Assembly: GCF_027887165.1 (NCBI RefSeq)
Contig: NC_077228.1
Span: 111,097,596-111,161,595, forward strand
Direction of reading: 5' to 3'
DNA from: Monodelphis domestica
Taxonomy: Eukaryota > Chordata > Mammalia > Didelphimorphia > Didelphidae
DNA length: 64,000 nucleotides
Each line of letters opens with the position of its first letter. The stretch's first letter is position 1. A model generated the notes under the pieces. It was not told the DNA's origin. It did not search any database and saw only the letters and a program-made list of their open reading frames with translations. Of this stretch, positions 35,363 to 57,643 are shown piece after piece. Made by a program: the position numbers and the translations under genes.

Positions 35363-35858
35363 ACATGCGTTTCAATTTTTTTAAAGACATATAGAGGCAG
35401 GAATTTTTAGGTAACTATTTGATCTCCAGTATTCTTAGCTGTACCACAGGTATAGATTTTTCCTCCTACAGTTCAAGGTGGATTAAACAAACAATTCTAG
35501 GAAAGAAGGTGAATAAGGCTTAGGTCTCCATATTGGAGGCAAGAAAACAAGGGATAGTTTTCTTTTATCCTCACAAAGGTTAAGCTAACAAGCCTACTTC
35601 AATGAATTCACAGTTGATAGAAGAATGTTCCATCTATGTTATTTATGCTTCCTGCAAATCTATTAATATACTAAATGTTTTAAAAATTCCAGCCATTTCC
35701 TAGTCATTAAAACAGGGCAATACAAGGTCTTCATTAAGTGAATTACTGACCTTAAGAACAGCTCTTTCAGGGGAAGTTAGGTGGAGTAGTGTATGGTTAT
35801 TATTTTAAATTGCAAATGTTAAATTCTTTTTGAGAATAATTTTAGGTTAAGAAACATG
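35363..35858. other. Intergenic, nothing recognised
   Basis: No gene or repeat named. Confidence 0.4.
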
Positions 35859-35859
35859 C

Positions 35860-36450
35860 TACCTCTCCAAATCCAGAAAATGAACTCTTCTTAGAAGGCA
35901 CCATGAAGATGCCTCCATAGACCACAAGCTACATCAAGAAGATCCAGAATGAATTTTGGGTGTGGTTGATTGAATTGAAGGTTGATTGAACATTTAATTT
36001 GAATGTATACTCTTATGCCAAAAGGGGAGTGCCCCCAACTGGCTTTTTGTCAATGCGTCTAGTAATTATTGGTTTTGTTCTTTTCCTTTTATCCTCAAAT
36101 TATTGCAATTTCAAAGTTGGTATGTTTACAAGACCCACTGGAGAGACTAGTCTTCCGTGGGTGTCAGGGGGGAATGTATTGAAAATCTGTTACACTAAAA
36201 AAGAAGAACTACATATCCCAAGATTCCACTGACTTCCTGTCATTATGTACTTCCTGTAGTCAGAGGATAAAGGGTGTGGGTTTTGGAAGCTACCTCTCTC
36301 TGATGTAGAATCAGCATTGATGGTGGTGAGTGGGGATGACTAAAAAAATGGATAACCAGCCATGGGCACGTGGTCTTTATTTTGTATCTTCTTTATTCCT
36401 TGATTTCTAATAATCATTAAAAAAACCTCTTAAAATATAATATTTTTATT
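35860..36450 (+). mobile_element. LTR-like repeat family, copy B
   Basis: Shares with copy A (16843-17467, reversed) the strings tttgggtgtggttgattgaa, aactggctttttgtcaatgc and tttatcctcaaattattgca, and shares with 10985-11112 the terminal ccatgggcacgtggtcttta. Probably an LTR fossil. The central actacatatcccaagattcc resembles a promoter motif common in LTRs. Not intact as a virus. Confidence 0.55.
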
Positions 36451-36474
36451 ATTAGAGATATAATTTAATTTTTA

Positions 36475-36570
36475 CAGTAGTGTATAGAATGCCAGGCCTA
36501 GAGTTAGGAAGATCCCTCTTCCTGAGTTTACATCTTGTCTCAGACATTTACTAACTATGTGATATGGATA
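36475..36570 (+). mobile_element. SINE fragment
   Basis: agaatgccaggcctagagtt followed by atcttgtctcagacatttac; head and tail missing. Confidence 0.6.
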
Positions 36571-36697
36571 GGCAGCATCTATACAGGTGGAGAAAGTGGC
36601 TCTATCAGTGCAATCATAAGTCCAACAAAATGTAAAAACTCCCATTTGTATAAAACTAAGGTTTAAATGTCCTTACTTTGGCAAAAGTCTTTTGAGG

Positions 36698-36906
36698 CAG
36701 GGGGCAGCTGGGTGTCTTAGTGGATTGAGAGTCAGGCCCAGACAGGAGGTCCTGGGTTCAAATCTTGCCTCTGACACTTCCTAGCTGTGTGACCCTGGGC
36801 AAGTTACTTAAACCCCATTGCCTAACCTTTACCGCTCTTCTGCCTTAGAACCAATATCCAGTATTGATTCTAAGACAGAAGGTAAGGGTTTTATTTTTTT
36901 TTTTAA
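36698..36906 (+). mobile_element. MAR1-like SINE, full length
   Basis: ggggcagctgggtgtcttag head, gggttcaaatcttgcctctg, gtgaccctgggcaagttact, tail atccagtattgattctaaga, T/A-rich end. Confidence 0.92.
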
Positions 36907-37880
36907 GGTTTTTGTTCCAGGTAGAGTATTATTTCTCTTTTATGTAAGAATAGCTTGAGGTCTAGAAAAATTATGTGATTTGTTCATAGCTAACAAATGG
37001 TAGAGTTGATTTGAATGCAGGCTCCAGACTTAGCAATTAATAGAATGGATAAGGTATGCTAAACGTCGGAGAGATTAGTTCTGGTTTCCTTAAGAGGGGA
37101 GCTAGGTTTTGGACTAGTTTGGGAGAGAGGGAAAGGCTCACAGCTTACAAGATAATATCTTCTTAAGTTATTTGTCTTAGAGCTTTGTCTGTCAATAGAC
37201 CTTCCATTAACTTAGCTACTGTAGCTATGAAATTATTATTTTCTTTACATAAATTTTCCTCACCCAGACTGTATTTAGCCAAAGGCCAGATGGGGAGTTT
37301 GAATGATCACCAGCTGAGGTGCCATCACACTTGGATCTTGGTTCCATCAGTACTACCTTAGCCTTGCTTTTTCTCTTAAAATTGTTGACCATTACCGTTA
37401 AGCAGGATGGAAAACAAAGGGACTCATTGAATTATGCTCTTACCATACTTTCTACTTTTACAGTGAACTGCTTTATCTCATCAAATTGAATCAGTGATGA
37501 AAGGATTGTGTAAAGAGCACCTACATGGATACTTCTTCATCCCTTTTCTCTTCCGGGTGACACTTTGTCAAGGACTAGTTCAGTATGAATGTTTTCATTG
37601 GCTCCTCCAATCATCCCTGCCCTGGTCCTTCCTCTGATCTTGCCCTCCCCCCACACACACACACACTTCCCAATTCATTTCTAGATTGAAGTTCCTCAGA
37701 CTTTTGGAGAAGAGACATTGTCACTATTAGATATCTTTCAGAATTTTAAAAAAAAAAACATTATTTGGATAATTGTACTATTATTTCAAAAAACATCTTA
37801 CAGCTTAACTTGAGGCCAGTGATTCTGTCCATTGACACAAAGGTTTATACTTGTGTTCAATTCTTATACCAGTGGCATGA
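36907..37880. other. Intergenic; weak CORE-SINE remnant and a (CA)n
   Basis: A reverse MIR-like remnant (attatgtgatttgttcatag) lies near 36920-37035 and a (CA)n run near 37653-37668. Nothing else recognised. Confidence 0.45.
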
Positions 37881-37881
37881 C

Positions 37882-38005
37882 TTAAGGCTGCGGTAATAGT
37901 GTTAGATTTGGAGTCAGAACCTGGTTTTGTTTCCCTACACTTCTACTTACATGACCTTTACCTGAGCCTCAGTTTCCTCATCAGTTTTCCCATTTGAAAC
38001 TATTT
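37882..38005 (+). mobile_element. CORE-SINE (MIR-like) 5' half
   Basis: agatttggagtcagaacctg and tgagcctcagtttcctcatc; ends abruptly. Confidence 0.6.
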
Positions 38006-38079
38006 CTTCTGTATCATGAGAGTGACACTTGCACTACTGGTCTCATAGGGTTGTTGTTAAGCCTAAAACACCACCAACA

Positions 38080-38290
38080 GGGGCGCCTTCAGGTTACAAA
38101 CTGCAGCCAGAAGAGAGCAAGAGAGTGCCTTGGTCTTGCCATATAAGAAGTTTCTTCCACCCACTAGCTCTCCCATGTCACATCTCAGGAACCAATCAAT
38201 CAGGGACCTGGAGATCCTTTACCATTGAAATGTGCAAGTACAGACTGATCCTCAGAGAAAAGAAGTTGAAACCAATGATCCCATAGGCAC
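38080..38290. mobile_element. Rearranged piece of the repeat at 38949-39220
   Basis: Positions 38080-38195 are the reverse complement of about 39113-39222 (shared string ccacccactagctctcccat), whereas 38200-38290 matches 38949-39100 in the same direction (shared ggagatcctttaccattgaa). One half is inverted relative to the other, so a simple duplication cannot explain it. LTR-like fossil, fragmentary. Confidence 0.65.
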
Positions 38291-38489
38291 TGCCAGGCAA
38301 ATTAAAGAACTATGATTGTGTGTGTGTTTGGTTTTCTTTTGACAATTGATTTATACATTCCATAACTTAGCCATGTATCCAGGAGTGATTTTGGTGTTGG
38401 TCAACATCCTCCTCAGAAAGGATTATATAATTATCCTACAATCCAAGATTTGAAATCTTTTGGAGAAATTTCAGGAAAAGAAATTTGCC

Positions 38490-39360
38490 AATAACCTGAA
38501 TCAAGAAAGTGAATCTTTTGAAGATGCCACAAGGAAAGGAAACCAGACACTGCATCAAAAGATCCAGAGTGAACTTTGGGATATAATGAACTGAACTGAA
38601 AGGGGTTGAACATATATTCTGAATGTAAACTCTTAAGCCAAAGGGGAACGCTCCTTAATTGGCAATTTGTCAATGCATCTATCAATCATTGTTTTTTTCT
38701 CTTTTCTTTCCTTCTTATCCCCAAATTATTGTTATTCTCTCTGGGTAAAGTGCAATATTCAATACACCTCTAGGAAATCTTCAGAGGCATAAGTTGGTTA
38801 TTTGAAATGATTCATTAGGGAGACTAGGCATGTTAATCTCTCCAAATCCTCAATTGGGAAGAGTTCAACATGCTTGTCTCCCAATAGAACCACAGGGGGG
38901 ATTATGAGAAGGGAACTCCTCCCCAATTATGTTGCTTTGTTTCAATATAGTCAATCAGAGACTTGGAGATCCTTTACCATTGAAATGTGTAGGGATAGAC
39001 AGGCCTTCAGAGAAAGGAAGTTGAAACCAATGAGATGGGAAACTGACCCCATAGGCACTGCCCCCTGGGTAGTACCAGACAAATTAAGGAACTATGATTG
39101 GTTCCTGAGATGTGACATGGGAGAGCTAGTGGGTGGAGAAAACTGCTTATGAGACCAAGGTTCTCTCTTGCCCTCTTCTGGCTGAAGTTTGTAACCTGAA
39201 GGAGCCCCTGTTGGTGAGCTTCAATGCATCAAAGGACATATAGGGTAGTAAGCTGATTTAATCAACTCTTTACCTCTACCTCTTTCCTGCATTTCCCTCT
39301 TTTTGCTATCACTAATTTGATGTAATAAAGCTACTAGCAGTCTCATAATTTGATTTTAAC
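38490..39360 (+). mobile_element. LTR-like repeat, copy C
   Basis: The left part (gtgaactttgggatataatg, ggcaatttgtcaatgcatct) is related to copies A and B. The right part holds the sequence repeated in rearranged form at 38080-38290 and ends near aataaagctactagcagtct, an AATAAA-bearing LTR-like end. Fossil; edges uncertain. Confidence 0.5.
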
Positions 39361-39699
39361 TATAATACATGGCTGCTCACAATGACTACCTATTAATGTG
39401 CAGAAGGCTTGCAATCTCTTTCAGTGAAGAAAATAGCAAAAACTAATGAAATTACAGACTTTAAAAATATAATTGTTATGCCAGTTTATTCAGCCTTGAA
39501 ATTGAGAATTGAGGTCCCATGTCCTCATCCAGGATAGATTCCAATGTGTGGTAGGGAGAATATTGATCTGCATTCCATTATTTGTGTGGCTCTTAGAGCC
39601 TTCTTTAAAAAATACAGACTTTAGTATATAACAATAGTATAGCATTTATTTGCAAATCTGTAATTCAGTCTGTCTTGGAATTATCCTGGCCAAAATGCC

Positions 39700-40092
39700 A
39701 CTCCCTCCCACCCCCCATGGAAAAAACTTACATGAACTGATGCAGACTGAAGTAAGCAGAACCAGGAAAACAATATACAGAAGTTCAATAATGTAAACAA
39801 CATTAAATGTACAATAATGTAACAAAAAGGGGGAAAGAACATTAAAATGAGAGTGAATCTTGAGTAATTGTAATGACAAATCTTGACTCCAAAAAGAGAA
39901 GAGGAAGGGCAACATTTTTTAGTAGAGGAGGGGAGACAGATTATGGACAGGGAAAAAGGCATACACTGTCAGAAACAGCATTTAAGTTATTTTACTTAAC
40001 TGTTTCTTTGTTACAGCAAAGGGCTCATTGAGTCATGGTAGGGTGTATACATGAAAATAATTGATGAAATAATAAAAGGCAAAAAAATAAAA
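39700..40092 (+). mobile_element. L1 LINE 3' fragment, plus strand
   Basis: acatgaactgatgcagactg and aagtaagcagaaccaggaaa, then diverged sequence to an A-rich end with aataaaaggcaaaaaaataa. Confidence 0.65.
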
Positions 40093-40950
40093 CATTTTAG
40101 AGCTTCTCAAGGAGATATTTCCAAACATGTGGCAAACATGAACTTTACATATGACAACAATTGAAAGTCTCCTGACTTTTTTGGTCCTGAGTGGCTCTAA
40201 AAACAGCTTCCTTTTATGGAATGAACTTGTATAACTTATTGAAGGATAGGCAAACCACTTCTCAGTCTTGCCATTTTTGTGTGAGCTGAGGAGTAAAACT
40301 ACTCACCTAGAAATTGAAACTGATCATTTATAGAGGAAGTTAATGGAAAAGGAAAGAAGTGGACAGAAGTAATCAAACTAGAATCTATAACAGCTTCTGA
40401 GGAAGCAGGATATGTGGCATTTAAAAATAGGAGGTACTGAAATCCCTTCAACAAAGCCTTGTCACTGACATTCTTGGGCAAAGAATCAAGGTTATTCCTT
40501 CTGAAGATGTTACCACATGGGTAATAAGCTTTTGTTTACTTATTTGACAGTTTGTAAAAAGTTGTGCTCTAGATCAGAGAGATTTTTCACCAACAGAAAA
40601 TGGGATGGTACCTATGAAAAACTAACAACCTGCTTTCTTTTTCATAACCAGTTATGACTCAGTCATATTTGGATCATGTGTAGGTAGCCTTGCACTTGTC
40701 CTTCCAATTTAAAATAAAAATTATTTGGCATTAGGATACTAACAAAATTTCCTTAAATTAGGAGGTGAGAGAGCATAATGACCCACGAAAGAGACAGGGA
40801 ATCATCTCCTACCTAAATTTAAGAATGTACCACTATGAAAAATCCACTACTGGTAGTTACTCAGGAACAAAGCAAACTAAGGCAGTTGTTGAGTAAATCA
40901 ATAAGTATAAAATCATTTCTTTCTGGAAAAAAACTGTCAATAAATCCTTT
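40093..40950. other. Intergenic, downstream of FAM72A
   Basis: No gene or clear repeat. May include further FAM72A 3' UTR if the nearest poly(A) signal is not the one used. Confidence 0.45.
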
Positions 40951-40956
40951 GGTCTG

Positions 40957-40962
40957 TTTATT
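40957..40962 (-). terminator. Candidate poly(A) signal AATAAA of FAM72A
   Basis: The minus strand reads AATAAA about 90 bases past the FAM72A stop codon. It is the first canonical hexamer on that strand, but the 3' UTR could be longer; no transcript evidence is available here. Confidence 0.4.
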
Positions 40963-41052
40963 TACAGTTTTTAAGTTCATATATATAAATGTCATATATA
41001 TTTAAATAGGGAAAAGAGAGTTCTAATACATTGTACATATCACAATTTCCAT

Positions 41053-53043
<11,991 letters not shown>

Positions 53044-54567
53044 CTATCTCTCAGGCCCTCTGGGGCGACGCACTGGTGGAAGAGTGGTCCTTTCAGGGTC
53101 CTCCTGAAGCTCCCTCCTTCTTTTCCTATCTAGAAACACATCCCCCCCCCTCTCTCTCTCTAACTGGATATTTCCCCTCAGCTCTCTCTCCCTTGTCAGA
53201 AACCTCCTCTCAGTTCTTGATAGATCACTCTGGATGGCCCCTCTCAGCTCTCTCTCCCTTCTTATAGTCCTTCTTTCAGCTCTTGCTGTGTCCCGCAGGA
53301 TGCTGCTCCTCAGCGTTCTCTCTCTCTCTCTCTGCCTCTCTTCACTTCTCAGTAACTCCCTCTGAATGTCCCCTCTCAGTCCCCTCTCTCTCTCTTCTAT
53401 CCTCCAGGGACGTCTGTCTGTCTCAGTTGACTCCTCGTCAATCTCCCACAGATCTCTGGCTAACAAACTATAGATTGGTTCTCTCTCCCTCAGGTCGCTC
53501 TCCCTAGGCTCTCTCTCCCTCAGGTCGCTCCCCCTGGACTCTCTCTCCCTCAGGTCGCTCCCTCTGGGCTCTCTCTCCCTGAGGTCGCTCCCCCTGGTCT
53601 CTCTCTCCCTCAGGTCGCTCCCCCTGGACTCTCTCTCCCTCAGGTCGCTCCCCCTGGACTCTCTCTCCCTCAGGTCGCTCCCTCTGGGCTCTCTCTCCCT
53701 GAGGTCGCTCCCTCTGGACTCTCTCTCCCTGAGGTCGCTCCCCCTGGACTCTCTCTCCCTCAGAACGCTCCCCCTGGACTCTCTCTCCCTCAGGTCGCTC
53801 CCTCTGGGCTCTCTCTCCCTCAGAACGCTCCCCCTGGACTCTCTCTCCCTCAGGTCGCTCCCCCTGGACTCTCTCTCCCTCAAGTCGCTCCCCCTGGACT
53901 CTCTCTCCCTTAGATCGCTCCCCCTGGGCTCTCTCTCCCTATCCCTCCAGGATTGCCTCCTGAAGGTTCCCTCCCTCTCCCTAGGGCTGAGAAACCTGTC
54001 GTTGACTGTCTCTCTTTCTTGGTGGAAGATCCCCCTAAAACTGCTCTCTCTAAAGGGTAACCTCTCCTCGAGGAGCTCCCTCTCTTCTGGGAGTAAATTA
54101 ACCTCTCTGGGTCTCTCTTCCTGGACCAAGTTCCTCTCCTCCCTGTCTGTTCTAGGGTACCTCGGTTCTACTCTCTCCCTCAACCCCCAGTCTTGGATTG
54201 GGTGGGTTACAACGCTTTCTCTGTCCCTCAGTGGGTACCTCACCAGAGTTCTCTCTCTTTCCTGGATGATTCCCCTTATCTCTCTCTCCCTCCAAAGGTG
54301 CCTCTCTTCTAATCTCGCTCTCTCCTGCTGGATAGTCCCCCTAAGCTCTCTTTCTCGACCTAGACGCCTCAGATCAGCCCTCTCTTTGTTTTCCTGGATG
54401 TGCCCCCTTAACGCTCTCTCTCTTTCTGTGGATGACTGGCCCCCCAGCTCTACTTCCCCTCGAGGTTCCCTCTCCTCAGCTCTCCCCTCTCTCCCTCGAC
54501 GCCCCCTTCCCTCAGCGACGCCCGCTTCCCGAAGCTCTCGTTCTCTCTCCTCCTCGAACCGGACAGG
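53044..54567 (-). CDS. ATG-less open frame for an Arg/Glu-rich repeat protein
   Basis: One frame stays open from just after a TGA at 54570-54568 to a TAG at 53046-53044, about 508 codons, and contains no ATG at all, so it would need a spliced upstream start or a non-AUG start (GTG at 54243 or CTG codons). The product is rich in Arg, Glu, Leu and Asp. Seven 22-residue units carry L-R-G-x-I-Q: three near 54270-54411 and four at the C-terminal end (53160-53380). Between them is an exact 10-residue array. In the motif the x codon is different in all seven units (His, Thr, Ile, Asp, Ser, Ala, Asn), while neighbours change mostly silently (Leu as TTA, CTT, CTG; Gly as GGG, GGA; Arg as AGG, AGA). 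That suggests protein-level constraint. Against it: purine-rich DNA has few stops by chance. No family recognised. Confidence 0.4.
   Translation of the reverse strand, partial: PVRFEEERERELREAGVAEGRGRRGREGRAEEREPRGEVELGGQSSTERERALRGHIQENKERADLRRLGRERELRGTIQQERARLEERHLWREREIRGIIQERERTLVRYPLRDRESVVTHPIQDWGLRERVEPRYPRTDREERNLVQEERPREVNLLPEERELLEERLPFRESSFRGIFHQERETVNDRFLSPREREGTFRRQSWRDREREPRGSDLRERESRGSDLRERESRGSDLRERESRGSVLREREPRGSDLRERESRGSVLRERESRGSDLRERESRGSDLREREPRGSDLRERESRGSDLRERESRGSDLRERETRGSDLREREPRGSDLRERESRGSDLREREPRESDLREREPIYSLLARDLWEIDEESTETDRRPWRIEERERGLRGDIQRELLRSEERQRERERTLRSSILRDTARAERRTIRRERELRGAIQSDLSRTERRFLTRERELRGNIQLERERGGDVFLDRKRRRELQEDPERTTLPPVRRPRGPER
53481..53940 (-). 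repeat. In-frame 30-bp tandem array, 15 units
   Basis: The plus-strand unit ctctctccctcaggtcgctc plus ten more bases repeats every 30 bases with no insertion or deletion, giving the 10-residue unit ESRGSDLRER on the minus strand. Variants include S/P/T at one residue, D to V in two units, and several silent changes in Leu, Arg and Asp codons. Each unit carries one CpG. Confidence 0.95.
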
Positions 54568-54725
54568 TCACAGGCGCGCACGCGCGAGCGCGGGCAGAAG
54601 GGCAGGGAGGGGCAGGTGGGTTAGGCTCAGTCCTCGCGACGTTCCTGTCACCGGACACGCCGTTTTCACTCTTCTTTGGCCTTCCTGACCGACTTGTCAG
54701 TTTGAATTACCAACGTCGCGCTCCT

Positions 54726-55309
54726 ATTGGGGGGGATGCTGGGCACTCTCTCTTCCTCCATTGGAAGGTTCTGGACACGCCTTCTGGTGAAATTCTGAGT
54801 GGAGAAGAACCTCGAACAGCCCGCCCCTGCAACGGTGTCTGGTCGGTCCTGCTTGTCAGTTGGGAGAACTTGGCTACGCCTCCGATTCTGATTGGTGAAC
54901 TTTAAGGAGGTTTAGTCAAGTCCTTATTTTCACCCCAGTTAAAAAAGGAGTACGCCCTTTGAGCTTCCAATTGGAAGACGTTAGACATTCCCCTCGGATT
55001 CCTATTCTCTATTGGCTAAAATTCCCCGCAATGCCCCGCCCCCTTGCCACGACCCAATTGGTTCTAGCTACCCTTTCGAGTTCGCGTGTGGTAGCTAGGA
55101 GCATATGGTTCCCACCTCCTTTTTTTTTTCCTTTAACTTTAGTTGGACGTCTGGAGTGGGGCTTATCCCAAGACCCCGCCCTTTCACGGTGGGCCACGCC
55201 CTTTGGTTTCTCCAGTCCAACCTTCCTCCGAGGGAATAGGGGGAGGCGGGATCAGTCTTTCTTAATGGCTCCGACTCCCATCAGTCGAGAGACGGTGGGC
55301 AATGATTGG
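54726..55309. promoter_or_regulatory. Cluster of seven CCAAT (NF-Y-type) boxes
   Basis: ATTGG on the plus strand, i.e. CCAAT on the FAM72A strand, occurs at 54726, 54760, 54891, 54970, 55011, 55057 and 55305; two of them are the palindrome CCAATTGG. Several are separated by GC-box-like text (cgcccc, ccccgccccc). Clusters of NF-Y boxes are typical of promoters of cell-cycle genes. All seven read CCAAT toward FAM72A, which suggests that they serve mainly that gene. Confidence 0.6.
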
Positions 55310-57640
55310 CAAACTGGTGGGTTTGCTCTCAGCTCCATCCCTGGAAGTGGCTGGGAGGCTCAACGAAATTCTGGGGGGGAGTAAAGCGAGCTGCTAAGTA
55401 GTGGGTAGAGGGGAGGGATCTAAGAAGGGAAAGCGTTCCTGGGGCCGGGGGACCCAGCCGCGCCAGAGCCAGGTAAAGGCTCCTTCCTTCTCCCTTTTCT
55501 TCCTCCTGGATTCCAGAAGGGAGCCGGGAACTGGGACAGGAAGGAGAGAGCGGCAACCGATGCACGGTCGGCTTTGCCGCCATCCCTTTGCCCCGCAGCT
55601 GACTGTCCAGCCTTCGGGAGATCCTTCCCAGATGCCTTGTGCATAGTCCTTTGCCCTCCGCCCTCTCCTAGACTGCCTCCACTGCGGCTCCGAAAGCCCC
55701 TCCCAACATCTGCCGGCACCTGACCACCGCCCAGCCAGCAGAGCAGTTCCTTCCCCTTCCCGGGAGGCAGAGCTGATTAATTACCCATTGCCTCTAGAGC
55801 CCGGCAGGCGGCTCCGTCAGTCAGTCCGCGCTTGGTGAGCGTACAGGGCTGCGTGCCTCGTGCCTCGCTCTCCCCAGCCAGCTCCTGGGAAATGCGTGCA
55901 GTCTGAAGCCACTTCCCTTCTTCTGTCCTGCCCTCTTAACTTGCCCGCACTCAGCCCCCCTTGTGTGGCCCACCCTTCCGAGATCGAGCAATCCTTGCCC
56001 CAGCAGCGCGCCCCCTCTCACTCTCTCTGCCTGGTTCCTCTACCCTTCCCCCCTCACCCGGCCCAACTGGAGGAGCCCACCTCGCTCCCCCTCCATCTAT
56101 TTCCCCCACCCCCCTCTTCCTGCCTCCTAGAGCCACGCCGTCCCTCCTTCCTCCTGGCTTTCCTCCTCCCCTCCTCCCTTCCTCCCGCTGTCCTTTCCTT
56201 CAATCGCGGGAAGGGGGAGACACAGGCGGGCTCTTCTTGCACAGCAGAGAGAGCTAGCAGGAGGGAAGGAAGGAGAGGGGCTCAGCAGTCTGGGAGTCTG
56301 CCTGCCTGCACGCCCGGCAGTCTGTGATGCGCCCCGGCTTGAGCTGGAGCCGGCTCACGTTTCCCCGAGCCTTCTTTCTCTCTGGCGCCTTTTGGGGGTG
56401 AGAAGCCGGGCCTGGAAAATGCGCCCCGGGGGGAGGGGGGGGCTCTGGGATCTCGATTTTGGTGGCGGGGATGAGGCAGAGAGTGCTGATGAAGGGGGGG
56501 GGGGCTCTCTTACTCTCGAGGGACTGATCCTTGCACACAGGCCTGGGTGGGTTGGAATGGGGACCCCGGGGGAAGGCAGGCAGTCTCCTGGGAGGAAGAA
56601 GGGGAAGGAGGTGGAGGCTGAAGCGCCTTTCTGGTCGTGTCCAGGACGGACACTGCGGCCCCATTTCCTGCTGTACTGGCCACATTTTTCCTCTGGATGT
56701 AGCTCGTGCAGAGTAGGGCTTCTCTCCTCACCCCGTCCCCCCCTTCCCTGCAGACCTCGCCCTCCCCTCTGCATCCCCCCCCCCCTTTACATTTGCTGCC
56801 AAGGGAAGCTAGTAACCAAAAACAAAACAAGGAGGAGGAGGAAGAGGAGGAAAAGTTGTGTGCTAGTAGCTTGTCCCTGCAGGGAATTGCATCCGCACCC
56901 CCTCTTTCCCCCCAGCCTCAGCCTTTTGATCGCCCTTTGATGTCTAGGGGAGATATTGGGGTTGGGGCGGGGTCCGTTGGCCACTATGTCCTCGAGGAGC
57001 TTCGGAGGTCCAGATCTGGAAGGCTTTGGTTGAGGCTGGGCACTGCTCAGGTTTGGTCAGATTTGAGGCGGGTGGGGTGGGTGGCTGCTGCTGCAGTTTA
57101 GTGGCTCAGGCTGAGCCTCTCTGCAGCTCTCCCCTCCCCCGGCTCCTGTCGATGCTTTGAAGTGATTTTGTCTCTTTAAATTCAGAGGAAGCTTCCCCTT
57201 TCTCTTGACCTTGCTGCACCTCCCTCCTGCCTACCCCCGGGAGGGTTTTGTGGAGGTGAATGAGGCTTGGGGTCCCTAGCCGTCCCTAGCTCTGGAAGAA
57301 GTAGCCTCCCCCAGCCCGAGTATTGGTATCTGCACTCTGGCTGATTCCCCCCTTCTCCATCCTTTTCCCACCCCCACCCCCTTTTCCTGCATTTACAGAC
57401 AAGTGAACCGAAGAAAACGACTTCCGATCCTGCATTGCTGCCGCTCCCATTTGGGATTTGATTTGCATCATCTCAGGAGCCCGTAAAACAAAACACAACA
57501 AGAAGCCACCATCCGACCAGCGCTCCCCCCATACATACACACATACAGACAGACACACACACAGACACACGCCCAGATACACACCCACACCCTAGCACTG
57601 ACACTGACACTGTCAGGCGCACACAGCCCCACACCCCCAC
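55310..57640 (+). promoter_or_regulatory. SRGAP2 upstream region / probable 5' UTR
   Basis: CpG-rich, with pyrimidine-rich tracts (56040-56200), a GGGG-rich patch (56400-56510) and a CA-rich stretch (57530-57600). No coding exon recognised. The transcription start cannot be placed from sequence alone. Confidence 0.45.
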
Positions 57641-57643
57641 ACC

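Noticed and set aside
54002-54905. Plus-strand open frames of 228 and 157 codons
   Set aside because: The first is antisense to the Arg/Glu-rich frame and mirrors its repeat; the second runs into the CCAAT-rich promoter. Neither shows a family signature or a motif conserved between units.
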